Source: VRUE01 sp035260485 | Lineage (GTDB): Bacteria; Actinomycetota; Thermoleophilia; Solirubrobacterales; 70-9 | Length of the DNA: 64,000 nucleotides | NCBI GenBank assembly: GCA_035260485.1 | Contig: DATFVC010000078.1 | Coordinates: 1 to 64,000 of the forward strand | Direction of reading: 5' to 3' | Part shown: positions 1 through 6,797 of the stretch, one piece after another | Layout: every line of letters starts with the position of its first letter | Numbering within the stretch: the first letter of the stretch is position 1 | The notes under the pieces: generated by a model | The model's database searches: none | Told to the model about the DNA's origin: nothing | What the model saw: only the letters and a program-made list of their open reading frames with translations | Made by a program: the position numbers and the translations under genes

Positions 1-142
1 CTAGCGCCAGCCGTCCCGCTGGTCCGAGAGCAGCGTTACCGTGAATGTCCATCCGGGTCCTCCTTGCTTGGGGCGTCAACCACAAGCGTCTTGGAGGGCC
101 CGGATGCCTTTCAGCTGTTCACAAGGTGTGTGGGCGGGACAT

Positions 143-1330
143 CTAGGCCACGCGCCTCAGCTGCGGGGCGCTGCTCTTCGCTGCCTCCAGCGCAAGGCGA
201 CTCGCCTCGATCGAGCTCGCCCAGGAGACCTCGGAGAGGAGGCCCGGTGCGGCGACCATGTCGCCGGCGAGGAAGACGCCCCTTCCGCGGTCGATCGCGG
301 GGCGGTCGCGCCAGCTCCTGCCGGGGTAATCGAGCGGACCGGTGCGGGCGACCATCGCCTGCCGCCGCCGCCAGGTTTCGCGTTCGCGCCAGCCTGGCAG
401 CGAGACGTCGAGGAGTCGGTCGAGACGCAGTGCCGCCTGCTCGGTGCTCTCACCGGGCCGGACCGGCATTTGCGCCTGGACCAGCTCCTCGCCCTCGGGG
501 GCCAGCGATGGGTCGGGGGCGCTGAAGCGCTCGACCCAGCCGGCCTCATCGAGGTCGGAGACAACGAACGGATCGCCGCGGCGATGGCTGAGGCCGAGAT
601 CGATGCAGACCGTGTTGCCGCTGGGCCACTCGAGCGAGTCGTCGCCGAGCAGCGCGCGGGCTCGATCGAGCTCAATGGCGAGAATGGCAGGAGCCTCCGG
701 CACCGCCTCGGCGCAGTGCCCGGTCTCGATCTCCACGCCAAGCTGCCGCACCCGTTCTTCGAGCGAGCGCACCAGCGCGCTCCAGCCGCCGATCAGGTAA
801 CGGGCGGTGGGTGGCAGGCTGAGCAAGACCCTGACCGAGTGCTTCCAGACGAAGGCGGCGGACAGCTCCCCCGGGTCGTGGTGGAACGTGTAGACGCCGG
901 CGGCTGCGGAGAGCATCTCCGCGGTGCGCTCGTCGCTGTGGGCGGCGGCCCAGCTGCGGAAGTCGACGTCGACTGGGGCCTCGCGCCCGCGCAGCCGCAA
1001 CACGGAGGGCACGGTAGCCAGCGGGGGAATCCGGCGTGCGGCGCCCTGCCAGCGAAAGCGGATTCCCGAGAGTGGCGGGCCGGCGTACGGGGGCAGCAGG
1101 TCGCGGTCAGTCAGCCAGTCCCAGAAACCGCCGTCCTTGTAGATGACGTGAGGGCCGAGGTTGGCCTTGTAAGGGCCAGCAGTGCTGCGCGCGCGGCCGC
1201 CGAGGGCCTCGTGCGCCTCTAGCAGTCGCACCTTGGCGCCGCCTTCCGCGCAGGCGATCGCCGCGGTGAGGCCGGCGAGCCCTCCGCCGACTACGGTAAT
1301 CGTGGTCTTGCTGCCGTGTTGCCGCTCCAT
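143..1330 (-). CDS. FAD-dependent oxidoreductase, phytoene-desaturase/amine-oxidase-like
   Basis: A 395-residue flavoprotein. The N-terminus has a dinucleotide-binding Rossmann fold, VVGGGLAGLTAAIACAEGG (about residues 14-32), followed by a glutamate-ended second strand (LLEAHEALGGRARS) as in the phytoene desaturase/protoporphyrinogen oxidase family. The C-terminal FAD-closing segment reads GRGVFLAGDMVAAPGLLSE (about 350-370). The length fits short bacterial members. No signal peptide or membrane segment is evident, so a cytosolic enzyme is likely; the substrate cannot be told. It is divergent from a MocR regulator across 68 bp, the usual arrangement for a MocR target. Family firm, reaction unknown. 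Confidence 0.85.
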   Translation of the reverse strand: MERQHGSKTTITVVGGGLAGLTAAIACAEGGAKVRLLEAHEALGGRARSTAGPYKANLGPHVIYKDGGFWDWLTDRDLLPPYAGPPLSGIRFRWQGAARRIPPLATVPSVLRLRGREAPVDVDFRSWAAAHSDERTAEMLSAAAGVYTFHHDPGELSAAFVWKHSVRVLLSLPPTARYLIGGWSALVRSLEERVRQLGVEIETGHCAEAVPEAPAILAIELDRARALLGDDSLEWPSGNTVCIDLGLSHRRGDPFVVSDLDEAGWVERFSAPDPSLAPEGEELVQAQMPVRPGESTEQAALRLDRLLDVSLPGWRERETWRRRQAMVARTGPLDYPGRSWRDRPAIDRGRGVFLAGDMVAAPGLLSEVSWASSIEASRLALEAAKSSAPQLRRVA

Positions 1331-1398
1331 GACGTCCTCCTCTGCCAGTTGGAGCCGTTTACTCTACGGACGTACTGGCCCGATATACAGTTCCAGTA
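1331..1398. promoter_or_regulatory. Divergent promoter/operator region between oxidoreductase and mocR-type gene
   Basis: This 68-bp gap must hold both promoters. It contains an inverted repeat TACTGG (1373-1378) and CCAGTA (1393-1398) centred on GATATAC and ending at the mocR start. A related CCAGTT lies at 1345-1350 and ACAGTT at 1387-1392. MocR regulators often bind repeated half-sites in such gaps, so this is a reasonable operator candidate by inference only. Confidence 0.4.
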
Positions 1399-2853
1399 AT
1401 GACACGCTCAAGTGGTCCAGTTGGCGGTCCTGGCATGCTGGTCGAGATCCAGCGCAACGCCGAGCTTCCCCTGCACGAGCAGGTCGAGCAAGCGATCCGG
1501 GAGAGCATCCAGCTCGGTCGTCTCGCCGCTGGGGCGCGACTGCCGTCCAGCCGGTCGCTGGCGCAGGAGCTGGGAATCTCCCGCGGCGTCGTCACCGAGG
1601 CCTACAGCCAGCTCACGGCCGAGGGCTACCTGCTGATGAGGCAGGGCGCGCCGGTGAGGGTTGCGCGGACCGTACGCACGTCAGGCGCGCGGCCTCCGGC
1701 GCGCTCGATGCTGCCCAGCTTCCCCTACCACTTCCACCCCGGGCTGCCCGATCTCGCCGGCTTCCCGCGTGACCGCTGGCTGCGCTCGCTGCGGGCGGCG
1801 TGGCGTCAGGCGCCGATCGATGCCGTCGGCTACCCCGACCCGCGCGGCGTGCCGGGCCTGCGACAGGCGCTCGCCGGCTACTTGGGCCGGGTACGTGGCG
1901 CCGCCGCCGAGCCGGAGCAGATGCTGATCTGCACCGGCTTTGGGCAGGCGTTCTCGCTGCTCTGCCGTTGGCTGGCGGCTCGCGGCGTCGAGCGGGTCGC
2001 GCTCGAGGATCCGGGCTGGCACCCACATCGCCTGATCGTCGAGCAGGCGGGTCTCGGGGTGGCGCCGATCCCGGTCGACGCCGAGGGAATCCGGGTCGAC
2101 GCGCTCCGCGCCGCCGCAGTGAGCGCGGTGGTTGTGACGCCGGCGCACCAGTTCCCGACCGGCGTCGTCCTCAGCCGGGAGCGTCGCGCCGCCCTGATCG
2201 AGTGGGCCGAAGACGGCGAGCGGCTGATCGTCGAGGACGACTTCGACGCCGAGTACCGCTACGACGGCAGCGGCCTGGGCGCGCTCCAGGGTTTGGCGCC
2301 GGACCGGGTCGCTTACATCGGCTCGGCGAGCAAGCGCCTGACGCCTGGCATGCGCCTCGGCTGGGCGCTGCTGCCGGCCTGGCTGGCCTGGGCACTGATC
2401 CAGGCGAAGGCGGTCGAGGACGGCGGTTCGGAGGTAGTTGGGCAGCTCGCCTTGCACGACTTCATCGAACGCGGCGAGCTCGATCGCCACATTCGCCGCA
2501 CGCGCCTGCGCTACCAGCGGCGGCGCGAGGCACTGCTCGAGGCTCTTGCCCACCGGCTGCCCCAGACCCGCTCCTCGGCGGGCGCCGCCGGCCTCTACGA
2601 GCTGGTCGAGCTGCCGGAGGAGGTCGACGAGGCTGGCCTGGTGGCTGCCGCGGCCAAACGCGGCGTCGGCCTCGACGGTTTATCGCTGCACCGCTTCAAC
2701 CCTGCGGGCCCACCCGGACTGGTGCTCGGTTTCGCCTCTCTGTCCGAGCCGGCGATAGACCACGGCATTCGTCTCCTGGCCGAGGCGCTGCACGGTCTCG
2801 AAGCGCCCACTTCCATTGCGGCTCTGGGTCGTTCTAGGATGCCGTCACGATGA
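1399..2853 (+). CDS. MocR/PdxR-type GntR-aminotransferase transcriptional regulator
   Basis: A 484-residue two-domain regulator. Residues about 14-85 form a GntR winged helix (LPLHEQVEQAIRESIQLGRL, then LPSSRSLAQELGISRGVVTE). Residues about 110-470 form a class-I aminotransferase fold that binds pyridoxal phosphate. The PLP-lysine motif is YIGSASKRLTPGMRLGW, and VEDDFDAEYRYDG supplies the cofactor aspartate region. MocR proteins use PLP as effector rather than catalysing transamination. The start could be this ATG or the internal ATG of MLVEIQ at 1436. The last four bases overlap the carbonic anhydrase start (ATGA), so the two genes are translationally coupled. Confidence 0.9.
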   Translation: MTRSSGPVGGPGMLVEIQRNAELPLHEQVEQAIRESIQLGRLAAGARLPSSRSLAQELGISRGVVTEAYSQLTAEGYLLMRQGAPVRVARTVRTSGARPPARSMLPSFPYHFHPGLPDLAGFPRDRWLRSLRAAWRQAPIDAVGYPDPRGVPGLRQALAGYLGRVRGAAAEPEQMLICTGFGQAFSLLCRWLAARGVERVALEDPGWHPHRLIVEQAGLGVAPIPVDAEGIRVDALRAAAVSAVVVTPAHQFPTGVVLSRERRAALIEWAEDGERLIVEDDFDAEYRYDGSGLGALQGLAPDRVAYIGSASKRLTPGMRLGWALLPAWLAWALIQAKAVEDGGSEVVGQLALHDFIERGELDRHIRRTRLRYQRRREALLEALAHRLPQTRSSAGAAGLYELVELPEEVDEAGLVAAAAKRGVGLDGLSLHRFNPAGPPGLVLGFASLSEPAIDHGIRLLAEALHGLEAPTSIAALGRSRMPSR

Positions 2854-3284
2854 ATCCGGGGGATCGGCGCACCGCCATCGTCTCTTGCATGGATGCACGC
2901 CTCGACGCGGCTGGATTCCTCGACCTCTGGCCTGCGTCCGTGCACATCATCCGCAACGCCGGGGGGCGCGTCACGGCGGATGTGCTGCGCTCTCTCGTCG
3001 TCTCCTGCTCAATGGAGGTCGAGCGCATTGTGGTTGTCCATCACACGCAATGCGCCATGGCCGAGCGCACGGATGAGGAGCTTCGCGGTCTGCTCCCTCC
3101 TGGCGCGGAGCCCGAGATAGACTTCCTCACGATCGCCGACTCTCTGGAAACGCTGAGGCAGGACGTCCAGTCGATCAGGAGCTCACCCCTTCTTCCGCCC
3201 GGCATCGAAACGATCGGAGTCATCTACGACCTCGACTCGCGAGTCGCGCGCGAGATCGAGATCGGCGCCGGCGCCGATCTCTAA
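2850..3284 (+). CDS. Beta-class carbonic anhydrase (short)
   Basis: A 144-residue protein with the beta-carbonic anhydrase zinc site: SCMDARLDA gives the Cys-x-Asp-x-Arg set (about residues 12-20), and HHTQCAM gives His-x-x-Cys (about 70-76). It is shorter than most beta-CAs. Its last residues, REIEIGAGADL, are encoded by a perfect 22-bp palindrome, and its TAA stop overlaps the left boundary repeat of the neighbouring island. The original C-terminus may therefore have been altered by integration (inference). It overlaps the upstream regulator by ATGA. Predicted role: CO2/bicarbonate interconversion in the cytosol. Confidence 0.8.
   Translation: MNPGDRRTAIVSCMDARLDAAGFLDLWPASVHIIRNAGGRVTADVLRSLVVSCSMEVERIVVVHHTQCAMAERTDEELRGLLPPGAEPEIDFLTIADSLETLRQDVQSIRSSPLLPPGIETIGVIYDLDSRVAREIEIGAGADL
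3259..3280. repeat. Perfect 22-bp palindrome at the island edge
   Basis: Reads identically on both strands, centred on CGCCGGCG, with outer arms AGATCGG/CCGATCT. It lies inside the last codons of the carbonic anhydrase, two bases before the left boundary repeat. It could be a terminator hairpin (no U-tract follows) or a protein-binding site connected with integration. Confidence 0.7.
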
Positions 3285-3297
3285 TCGGGGCGCCCGG
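3283..3297 (+). repeat. Candidate attL: 15-bp direct repeat of the tRNA-Pro 3' end
   Basis: AATCGGGGCGCCCGG is identical, in the same orientation, to 7701-7715, which covers the 3' terminal 13 bases of tRNA-Pro plus two flanking bases. The copy here has no tRNA attached, as expected for the distal boundary of an element integrated at a tRNA 3' end. Confidence 0.65.
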
Positions 3298-3436
3298 CCT
3301 GGAAGCTCGCCAGACATGGCTGGGGCCAAGGGATACGCGACCGAGGCCGGCAAGGCCGCGATCGAGTCTTCGGGATCGACAGGCCATGAAGAACCTGTCA
3401 TTCAGAGGCCCAAGACCACGGCGAGCGCACACCCGG
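3298..3436 (+). pseudogene. GNAT acetyltransferase remnant with mazF tail (copy 1)
   Basis: The + strand encodes WKLARHGWG and, one frame over, GYATEAGKAAIE, the acetyl-CoA-binding region of a GNAT enzyme. After about 75 bases the sequence jumps to a stretch matching the end of copy 2 (near 4800-4855), including antisense codons ALAVVLGL-stop that resemble the mazF C-terminus ALALVLDL-stop. So it is a shortened duplicate of the GNAT/mazF junction found at 4600-4860. It begins immediately after the left boundary repeat. Not functional. Confidence 0.55.
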
Positions 3437-3461
3437 TTTATCTGACCGCTATACTGCCCAT

Positions 3462-3689
3462 ATGGCCAAACAAGTGACCGCTACTGACGCAAAGGCGACG
3501 ATCCTTCGCCTCTTGGACGACGCCGCAGCCGGCGAGGAGATCGAGATCACCAGGCATGGCCGTCCGGTCGCCCGTCTCGTACCCGCATCTGGCGCACGCT
3601 CTCTTAAGGGCTCGTTCAAGGGTGTGGCAATGACCGCAGTCGAGGAGGAGCAGTTGTTCTCCACCGGCGAGGCTTGGAACGCTTCGTAG
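3462..3689 (+). CDS. Phd/YefM-type antitoxin
   Basis: A 75-residue protein with the Phd/YefM N-terminal pattern: VTATDAKATILRLLDDAAAG, then EIEITRHGRPVARLVP, the beta strand that ends the DNA-binding fold. The C-terminal half (SLKGSFKGVAMTAVEEEQLF) would be the flexible toxin-wrapping tail. The stop TAG is followed after one base by the toxin's GTG, the classic antitoxin-then-toxin order. Expected to repress its own operon. A TATACT at 3450-3455, close before the ATG at 3462, could be a -10 element giving a very short leader. Confidence 0.85.
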   Translation: MAKQVTATDAKATILRLLDDAAAGEEIEITRHGRPVARLVPASGARSLKGSFKGVAMTAVEEEQLFSTGEAWNAS

Positions 3690-3690
3690 T

Positions 3691-4083
3691 GTGGCTGCGG
3701 TTCTGCTGGATACCCACGTGGTCCACTGGTGGTCGGCCGAGCCTAAACGGGTCAGCAAACCGGCGCGCAACGCCCTTGAGGAGGCGGATGAACATGTCGT
3801 GGCGGCGATCTCTTGGTACGAGCTGGCTTGGCTGGCGAAGCACGAGCGGATCGCCGTCAACATTCCGATCCGATCCTGGCTACAGGGCCTCGCCGGGCAG
3901 CTTCGAACGATCGGCGTGACCCCGGCTATCGCCGATACCGCAGCCGCCCTTCCCTCCTCGTTCCCAGGCGACCCCGCCGACCGACTGATCTACGCGACCG
4001 CAATCGAGCACGGCTTCAGCCTCGTGACCAAGGATCGGGCCATCCGCGACCATGACCGCCCACGGTCGTTGACGATCTGGTAG
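3691..4083 (+). CDS. PIN-domain toxin (VapC-like ribonuclease)
   Basis: A 130-residue PIN-domain protein starting at GTG 3691, one base after the antitoxin stop. LLDTHVVHWW carries the first catalytic Asp (about residue 7). The central acidic residue lies in AAISWYELAWLAK (Glu about 46). The C-terminal acidic cluster is FPGDPADRLIYATA (Asp about 93 and 96), with FSLVTKDRAIRDH following. All canonical acidic positions are present, so it is probably an active metal-dependent endoribonuclease neutralised by the upstream Phd-type protein. Length is normal for the family. Confidence 0.88.
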   Translation: MAAVLLDTHVVHWWSAEPKRVSKPARNALEEADEHVVAAISWYELAWLAKHERIAVNIPIRSWLQGLAGQLRTIGVTPAIADTAAALPSSFPGDPADRLIYATAIEHGFSLVTKDRAIRDHDRPRSLTIW

Positions 4084-4102
4084 CCAGGACCCTGAGCGGG
4101 TT

Positions 4103-4285
4103 GAACTGGTGATCGGGAATAAGAACTACTCGTCTTGGTCGATGAGGGCGTGGCTCCTGATGCGCCAATATCGCATCGGGTTCGAGGAGGTTCAGATTCC
4201 CCTTCGCCAGCCCGACTCGCTTGAGCGAAGCTCGCCTACTCGCCGGCCGGCAAGGTCCCGATCTTGATAGACGGTGACATGCAGG
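4103..4285 (+). pseudogene. Glutathione S-transferase N-terminal fragment, frameshifted
   Basis: From 4103 the + strand reads ELVIGNKNYSSWSMRAWLL, then MRQYRIGFEEVQIPLRQPDS, the thioredoxin-like start of a bacterial GST. After a frameshift near 4230 it continues YSPAGKVPILIDGDMQ, the cis-proline loop of the same domain. No start codon or C-terminal helical domain is present. It abuts an antisense VOC fragment. It is a recognisable but dead gene piece within the island. Confidence 0.65.
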
Positions 4286-4457
4286 CCGCGCGTTGGCGGG
4301 TTCGCGGCGTCCGCAGATGCGACCATGAAGTCACCCCATTCCACCCTGCCCACTGTGGCTCGGGTGGCTCGATTCCGAGCGCCCCAAGGGTCGTGCGATA
4401 AAACCGCTCCGACGCTTGGTAATCGACAACCCGGATCGTCACGTGATCGAGCATCAC
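4236..4457 (-). pseudogene. VOC/glyoxalase family fragment, frameshifted
   Basis: Starts normally as MMLDHVTIRVVDYQASERFY, then RTTLGALGIEPPEP, the first beta-alpha-beta unit of a vicinal oxygen chelate domain. Near 4340 the family pattern moves to another frame (EWGDFMVASADAANPPTRGL, then HVTVYQDRD) and ends after about 75 residues, half a domain. The metal-binding C-terminal half is missing. Non-functional. Confidence 0.6.
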
Positions 4458-4549
4458 TCGACCGTATCGCCATCGCGATGCGACGAGGGGGCCAATTCTT
4501 TGAAGACAGGTGTCGGTTTAAGATCGCAATTTGATGGCGCCTGGTTGGG

Positions 4550-4810
4550 CCAGGCTGGACTCTGGAACCCTCCTGGATGGCCTGGTCTAGAGGTCGGCTG
4601 GAGGCTGGCCAGACAGGCATGGGGCGAGGGATACGCCACCGAGGCAGGTCAGGCAGCGATCGGGTGGGCGTGGCACACCTTGACGCGGCAGAGCTGATCT
4701 CGGTTATTCAGCCCGATAACTCTGCGTCGATTCACGTTGCGGAACGACTCGGCATGCGGCGACTACGAGAGTCAAGCCTCAAGGGCAGACCTAGCCATTT
4801 TCGGGATTGA
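4550..4810 (+). pseudogene. GNAT acetyltransferase remnant, frameshifted (copy 2)
   Basis: One frame reads VGWRLARQAWGEGYATEAGQ, the GNAT motif A that binds acetyl-CoA. Near 4680 the match shifts frame to DAAELISVIQPDNSASIHVA, then ERLGMRRLRES, the C-terminal GNAT strand and helix. The N-terminal third is not recognisable. The 3' end meets the end of mazF on the other strand. The same junction is duplicated in shortened form at 3298-3436. Confidence 0.65.
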
Positions 4811-4829
4811 TAGGCCGTGACGATCCGGT

Positions 4830-5147
4830 TCATAGGTCCAGGACCAAGGCGAGAGCATCGTCAATGGCGCGAAGCTCGGCGGCGTCGAGGCGACCGGCGG
4901 ATCGCCCAAGTCGCTGCGGATCCACAACCGTCGTCTGCTCGACGAGGACCCGAGTCTCGATCCGGTTGAGGGTGACAGTCGGTCGGAAGGTGGCGGGACG
5001 AGCGCTGGTCGACGTCGGCGAGACAAGCGTGGTGCTCAACGCCATGAACTCGTCGGCCTGCACTACGACTGCGTAGCGAGCGCCTCGCCGCTCCCTCCCC
5101 CGCGCACCTCGCGGAGATGGCAGCCGAAAGACCTCGCCTCTCACCAT
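4830..5147 (-). CDS. MazF/PemK-type endoribonuclease toxin
   Basis: A 105-residue protein of normal MazF length. MVRGEVFRLPSPRGARGRE gives the RGEV strand and loop, RRGARYAVVVQADEFMAL the core strand with the conserved Arg, and TTLVSPTSTSARPATFRPTV the next strands. The C-terminus LDAAELRAIDDALALVLDL is the final helix. It starts one base after the stop of a 62-residue antitoxin-like gene. Predicted sequence-specific mRNA interferase. Context is the decayed island, but the frame is intact. Confidence 0.82.
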   Translation of the reverse strand: MVRGEVFRLPSPRGARGRERRGARYAVVVQADEFMALSTTLVSPTSTSARPATFRPTVTLNRIETRVLVEQTTVVDPQRLGRSAGRLDAAELRAIDDALALVLDL

Positions 5148-5148
5148 G

Positions 5149-5337
5149 TCAGTCGAAGGTTTCGGGCGCGAGCTCTGCCATCTGCTCGCGGACGATCCGC
5201 ATCTCCGTCCGATCGGCCTCGTCGGCTGCCAGTCGCTCTACCTCTTCGGCAATCGACGAACGGGTTCTGCGTCGAGCCGCGGACTCTCGCAGAGCGGTGC
5301 GGACAGCCTCGGAGTCGCTCGCTCCGCTTCCAATCAT
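5149..5337 (-). CDS. Probable MazE-like antitoxin, possibly 5'-truncated
   Basis: A 62-residue highly charged protein (SDSEAVRTALRESAARRRTR, then SSIAEEVERLAADEADRTEM). The first part looks like the helix pair of a ribbon-helix-helix domain and the rest like an acidic toxin-binding tail. The ribbon strand expected before SDSEAVR is missing. Upstream in the same frame lies the antisense-free 3' end of the recombinase, which overlaps the start by four bases. The gene may have lost its true 5' end at an island junction, or it uses this ATG as is. It precedes mazF with a one-base gap. Confidence 0.6.
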   Translation of the reverse strand: MIGSGASDSEAVRTALRESAARRRTRSSIAEEVERLAADEADRTEMRIVREQMAELAPETFD

Positions 5338-6020
5338 GCTGCGACCGGGGCGCTCTGGCCGTTGATAGACGCCAGGCTCGGAGTCTTTGCCTTCGCAAAT
5401 GCCGCGTCTACCTCCTCTAGGGCGCCTACCTCGCCGTGACCGTAGATCGACAGCATCTTGTCGATGGTGCTGATGCTCCAACCGGCCTGCGCAGCGATGG
5501 CTCGCCGCGGCAATTCGAGCTTAGTCCAGAGGAAATGAACGCCGTAGTGCTTGGTGGCGTGGTAGAAGTCGAAATCGAGTCCGGCGCGCGCCTTTACCTG
5601 CGCCCAATAGCCCGAAAGGGTGGTCTGCGAAAGCCGCTTGCCAGTCTTGGAGAGGAACACGTACTCGCTATCCCGCGGCAGGCCCGCGATTGCATCCCGA
5701 GCGGGCGGCGTCAATGCGATCGTCGCTTTCCCGTACTTTGGATCGTCAACGTCGCCGCGGAAAAGCCGCTTTGACTTGCGAATCCGCATAGCGTCGAAAT
5801 CAATGTCGGTCCACTTGAGCACGTAAAGCTCCCCCGGCCTCATCAGCGTGAACGCCCCAAACAGCATGAGGGCGCGAAAGGTCGAGCCGTAGTCGCTCAG
5901 CGCCGAGCAGCCATCTAGCAGCGCCTAGAACTCATCCGGCGACAGCATTGCGCTCGATGCAACGCCGAGGTTTGGGTCGAGCAAGGCCGCCTCAGCTTGG
6001 CGCGCTCCTGCCGGATTCTC
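5334..6020 (-). pseudogene. Tyrosine recombinase/integrase, stop-interrupted and 5'-truncated
   Basis: The frame reads MLSPDEF, an in-frame TAG (5925-5927), then ALLDGCSALSDYGSTFRALM and the catalytic domain. TLMRPGELYVLKW holds the first catalytic Arg, FYHATKHYGVHFLW the His/Lys box, and KMLSIYGHGEVGALEEVDAA the C-terminal Tyr. The natural residue at the stop is probably Gln (CAG to TAG). The N-terminal SAM-like arm-binding domain is not found upstream. A 177-residue product from 5867 would keep the catalytic core without the DNA-binding arm domain. This was presumably the integrase of the tRNA-Pro island. Confidence 0.75.
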
Positions 6021-6083
6021 TGCGTTCCTTGCGCTTTCGGCCCGCCTCAGCCCTCCGGGGGTCCGCCTGTCTAAAATGACGCT

Positions 6084-6308
6084 ATGGCGACGACTGCGGT
6101 TAAGAGACTTGACTTGGAGATTGGCGAGGTCGTTGAAATCCCCGGCGGCCGGCAGTACGAGGTTGTGCGGGACCGCCAGGGCGGCCTTACGCTCGAATCG
6201 CCGATTACGCCTGTCGCGGAGTTGCACGCGCAGCGGGGGACGAAACCCGCTTCCGCAGAGGACTTTGAGCGGCTTTCGGCGGGCGTCCCTTACGACGACG
6301 AGGGCTGA
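6084..6308 (+). CDS. Small protein of unknown function, possible antitoxin
   Basis: A 74-residue acidic protein: LDLEIGEVVEIPGGRQYEVV, then a stretch ending EDFERLSAGVPYDDEG. The N-terminal half looks like a small beta fold. I do not recognise the family. It precedes a basic 135-residue protein by 81 bases. The pairing of a small acidic with a basic protein inside an island rich in toxin genes suggests an antitoxin, but this is inference. Confidence 0.55.
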   Translation: MATTAVKRLDLEIGEVVEIPGGRQYEVVRDRQGGLTLESPITPVAELHAQRGTKPASAEDFERLSAGVPYDDEG

Positions 6309-6389
6309 GGGCGCCGGATTCTGCGGGCGGATGATTCGCCCGTCGAACCCCCAGCGGTTTCAGAATCCGCGCGAGCTTATTCTGCCCGC

Positions 6390-6797
6390 GTGACTTCGCC
6401 CAAACGAAATCTGCCGCCAGTGTCGATCGAGTTTGGCTCGATCGAGTGGGAGCAGGAGGTCGAGCGCTACCACCCTTCATCCCGCGCCCGCGCTCAGGCA
6501 TTGAGCGCTCGAAAAGCGATCGAAGCCGGCACCGCGAAATTGGACTGGAAACGCTGCCGACCGGAGGGCGCCACAGACGGAACCAAGCTGCCCGGATGCC
6601 ACAAGCTCTATGTCCCGCTCGGCAAACAGGGCGCATCGGCAGCGCCCTACGGCTTCGTGTTCCAGCTCACCCTAAAGCCGGATCGGAGCTTGGCGTGGGG
6701 CTTTCTTGCCTTTGGCGAGCGGCATCCCAGCGACGAGCGAACGCGCAGCGTCTACGAACGCGCCCACAAGCGCCTACACGGTCATTTCCCGAGCTGA
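6390..6797 (+). CDS. Basic hypothetical protein, weakly RelE/HigB-like
   Basis: A 135-residue protein starting at GTG 6390. The C-terminal half alternates strands and helix: GCHKLYVPLG, then YGFVFQLTLKPDRSLAWGFL, AFGERHP, and the helix VYERAHKRLHGHF. This order resembles RelE-superfamily toxins, where antiparallel strands end in basic residues. No firm motif proves it. Its TGA overlaps the ATG of the HEPN gene (TGATG), so the two are translationally coupled. Confidence 0.55.
   Translation: MTSPKRNLPPVSIEFGSIEWEQEVERYHPSSRARAQALSARKAIEAGTAKLDWKRCRPEGATDGTKLPGCHKLYVPLGKQGASAAPYGFVFQLTLKPDRSLAWGFLAFGERHPSDERTRSVYERAHKRLHGHFPS

Noticed and set aside
1..142. A short frame on the - strand ending at base 1-3 (WTFTVTLLSDQRDGWR-stop) could be the end of another gene.
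   Set aside because: It is only about 25 codons long after an in-frame stop and no family can be recognised.
41..1222. Long open frames on the + strand opposite the oxidoreductase.
   Set aside because: High GC gives long antisense frames; codon usage, composition and homology all favour the - strand gene. The same reasoning applies to many other frames in the window.
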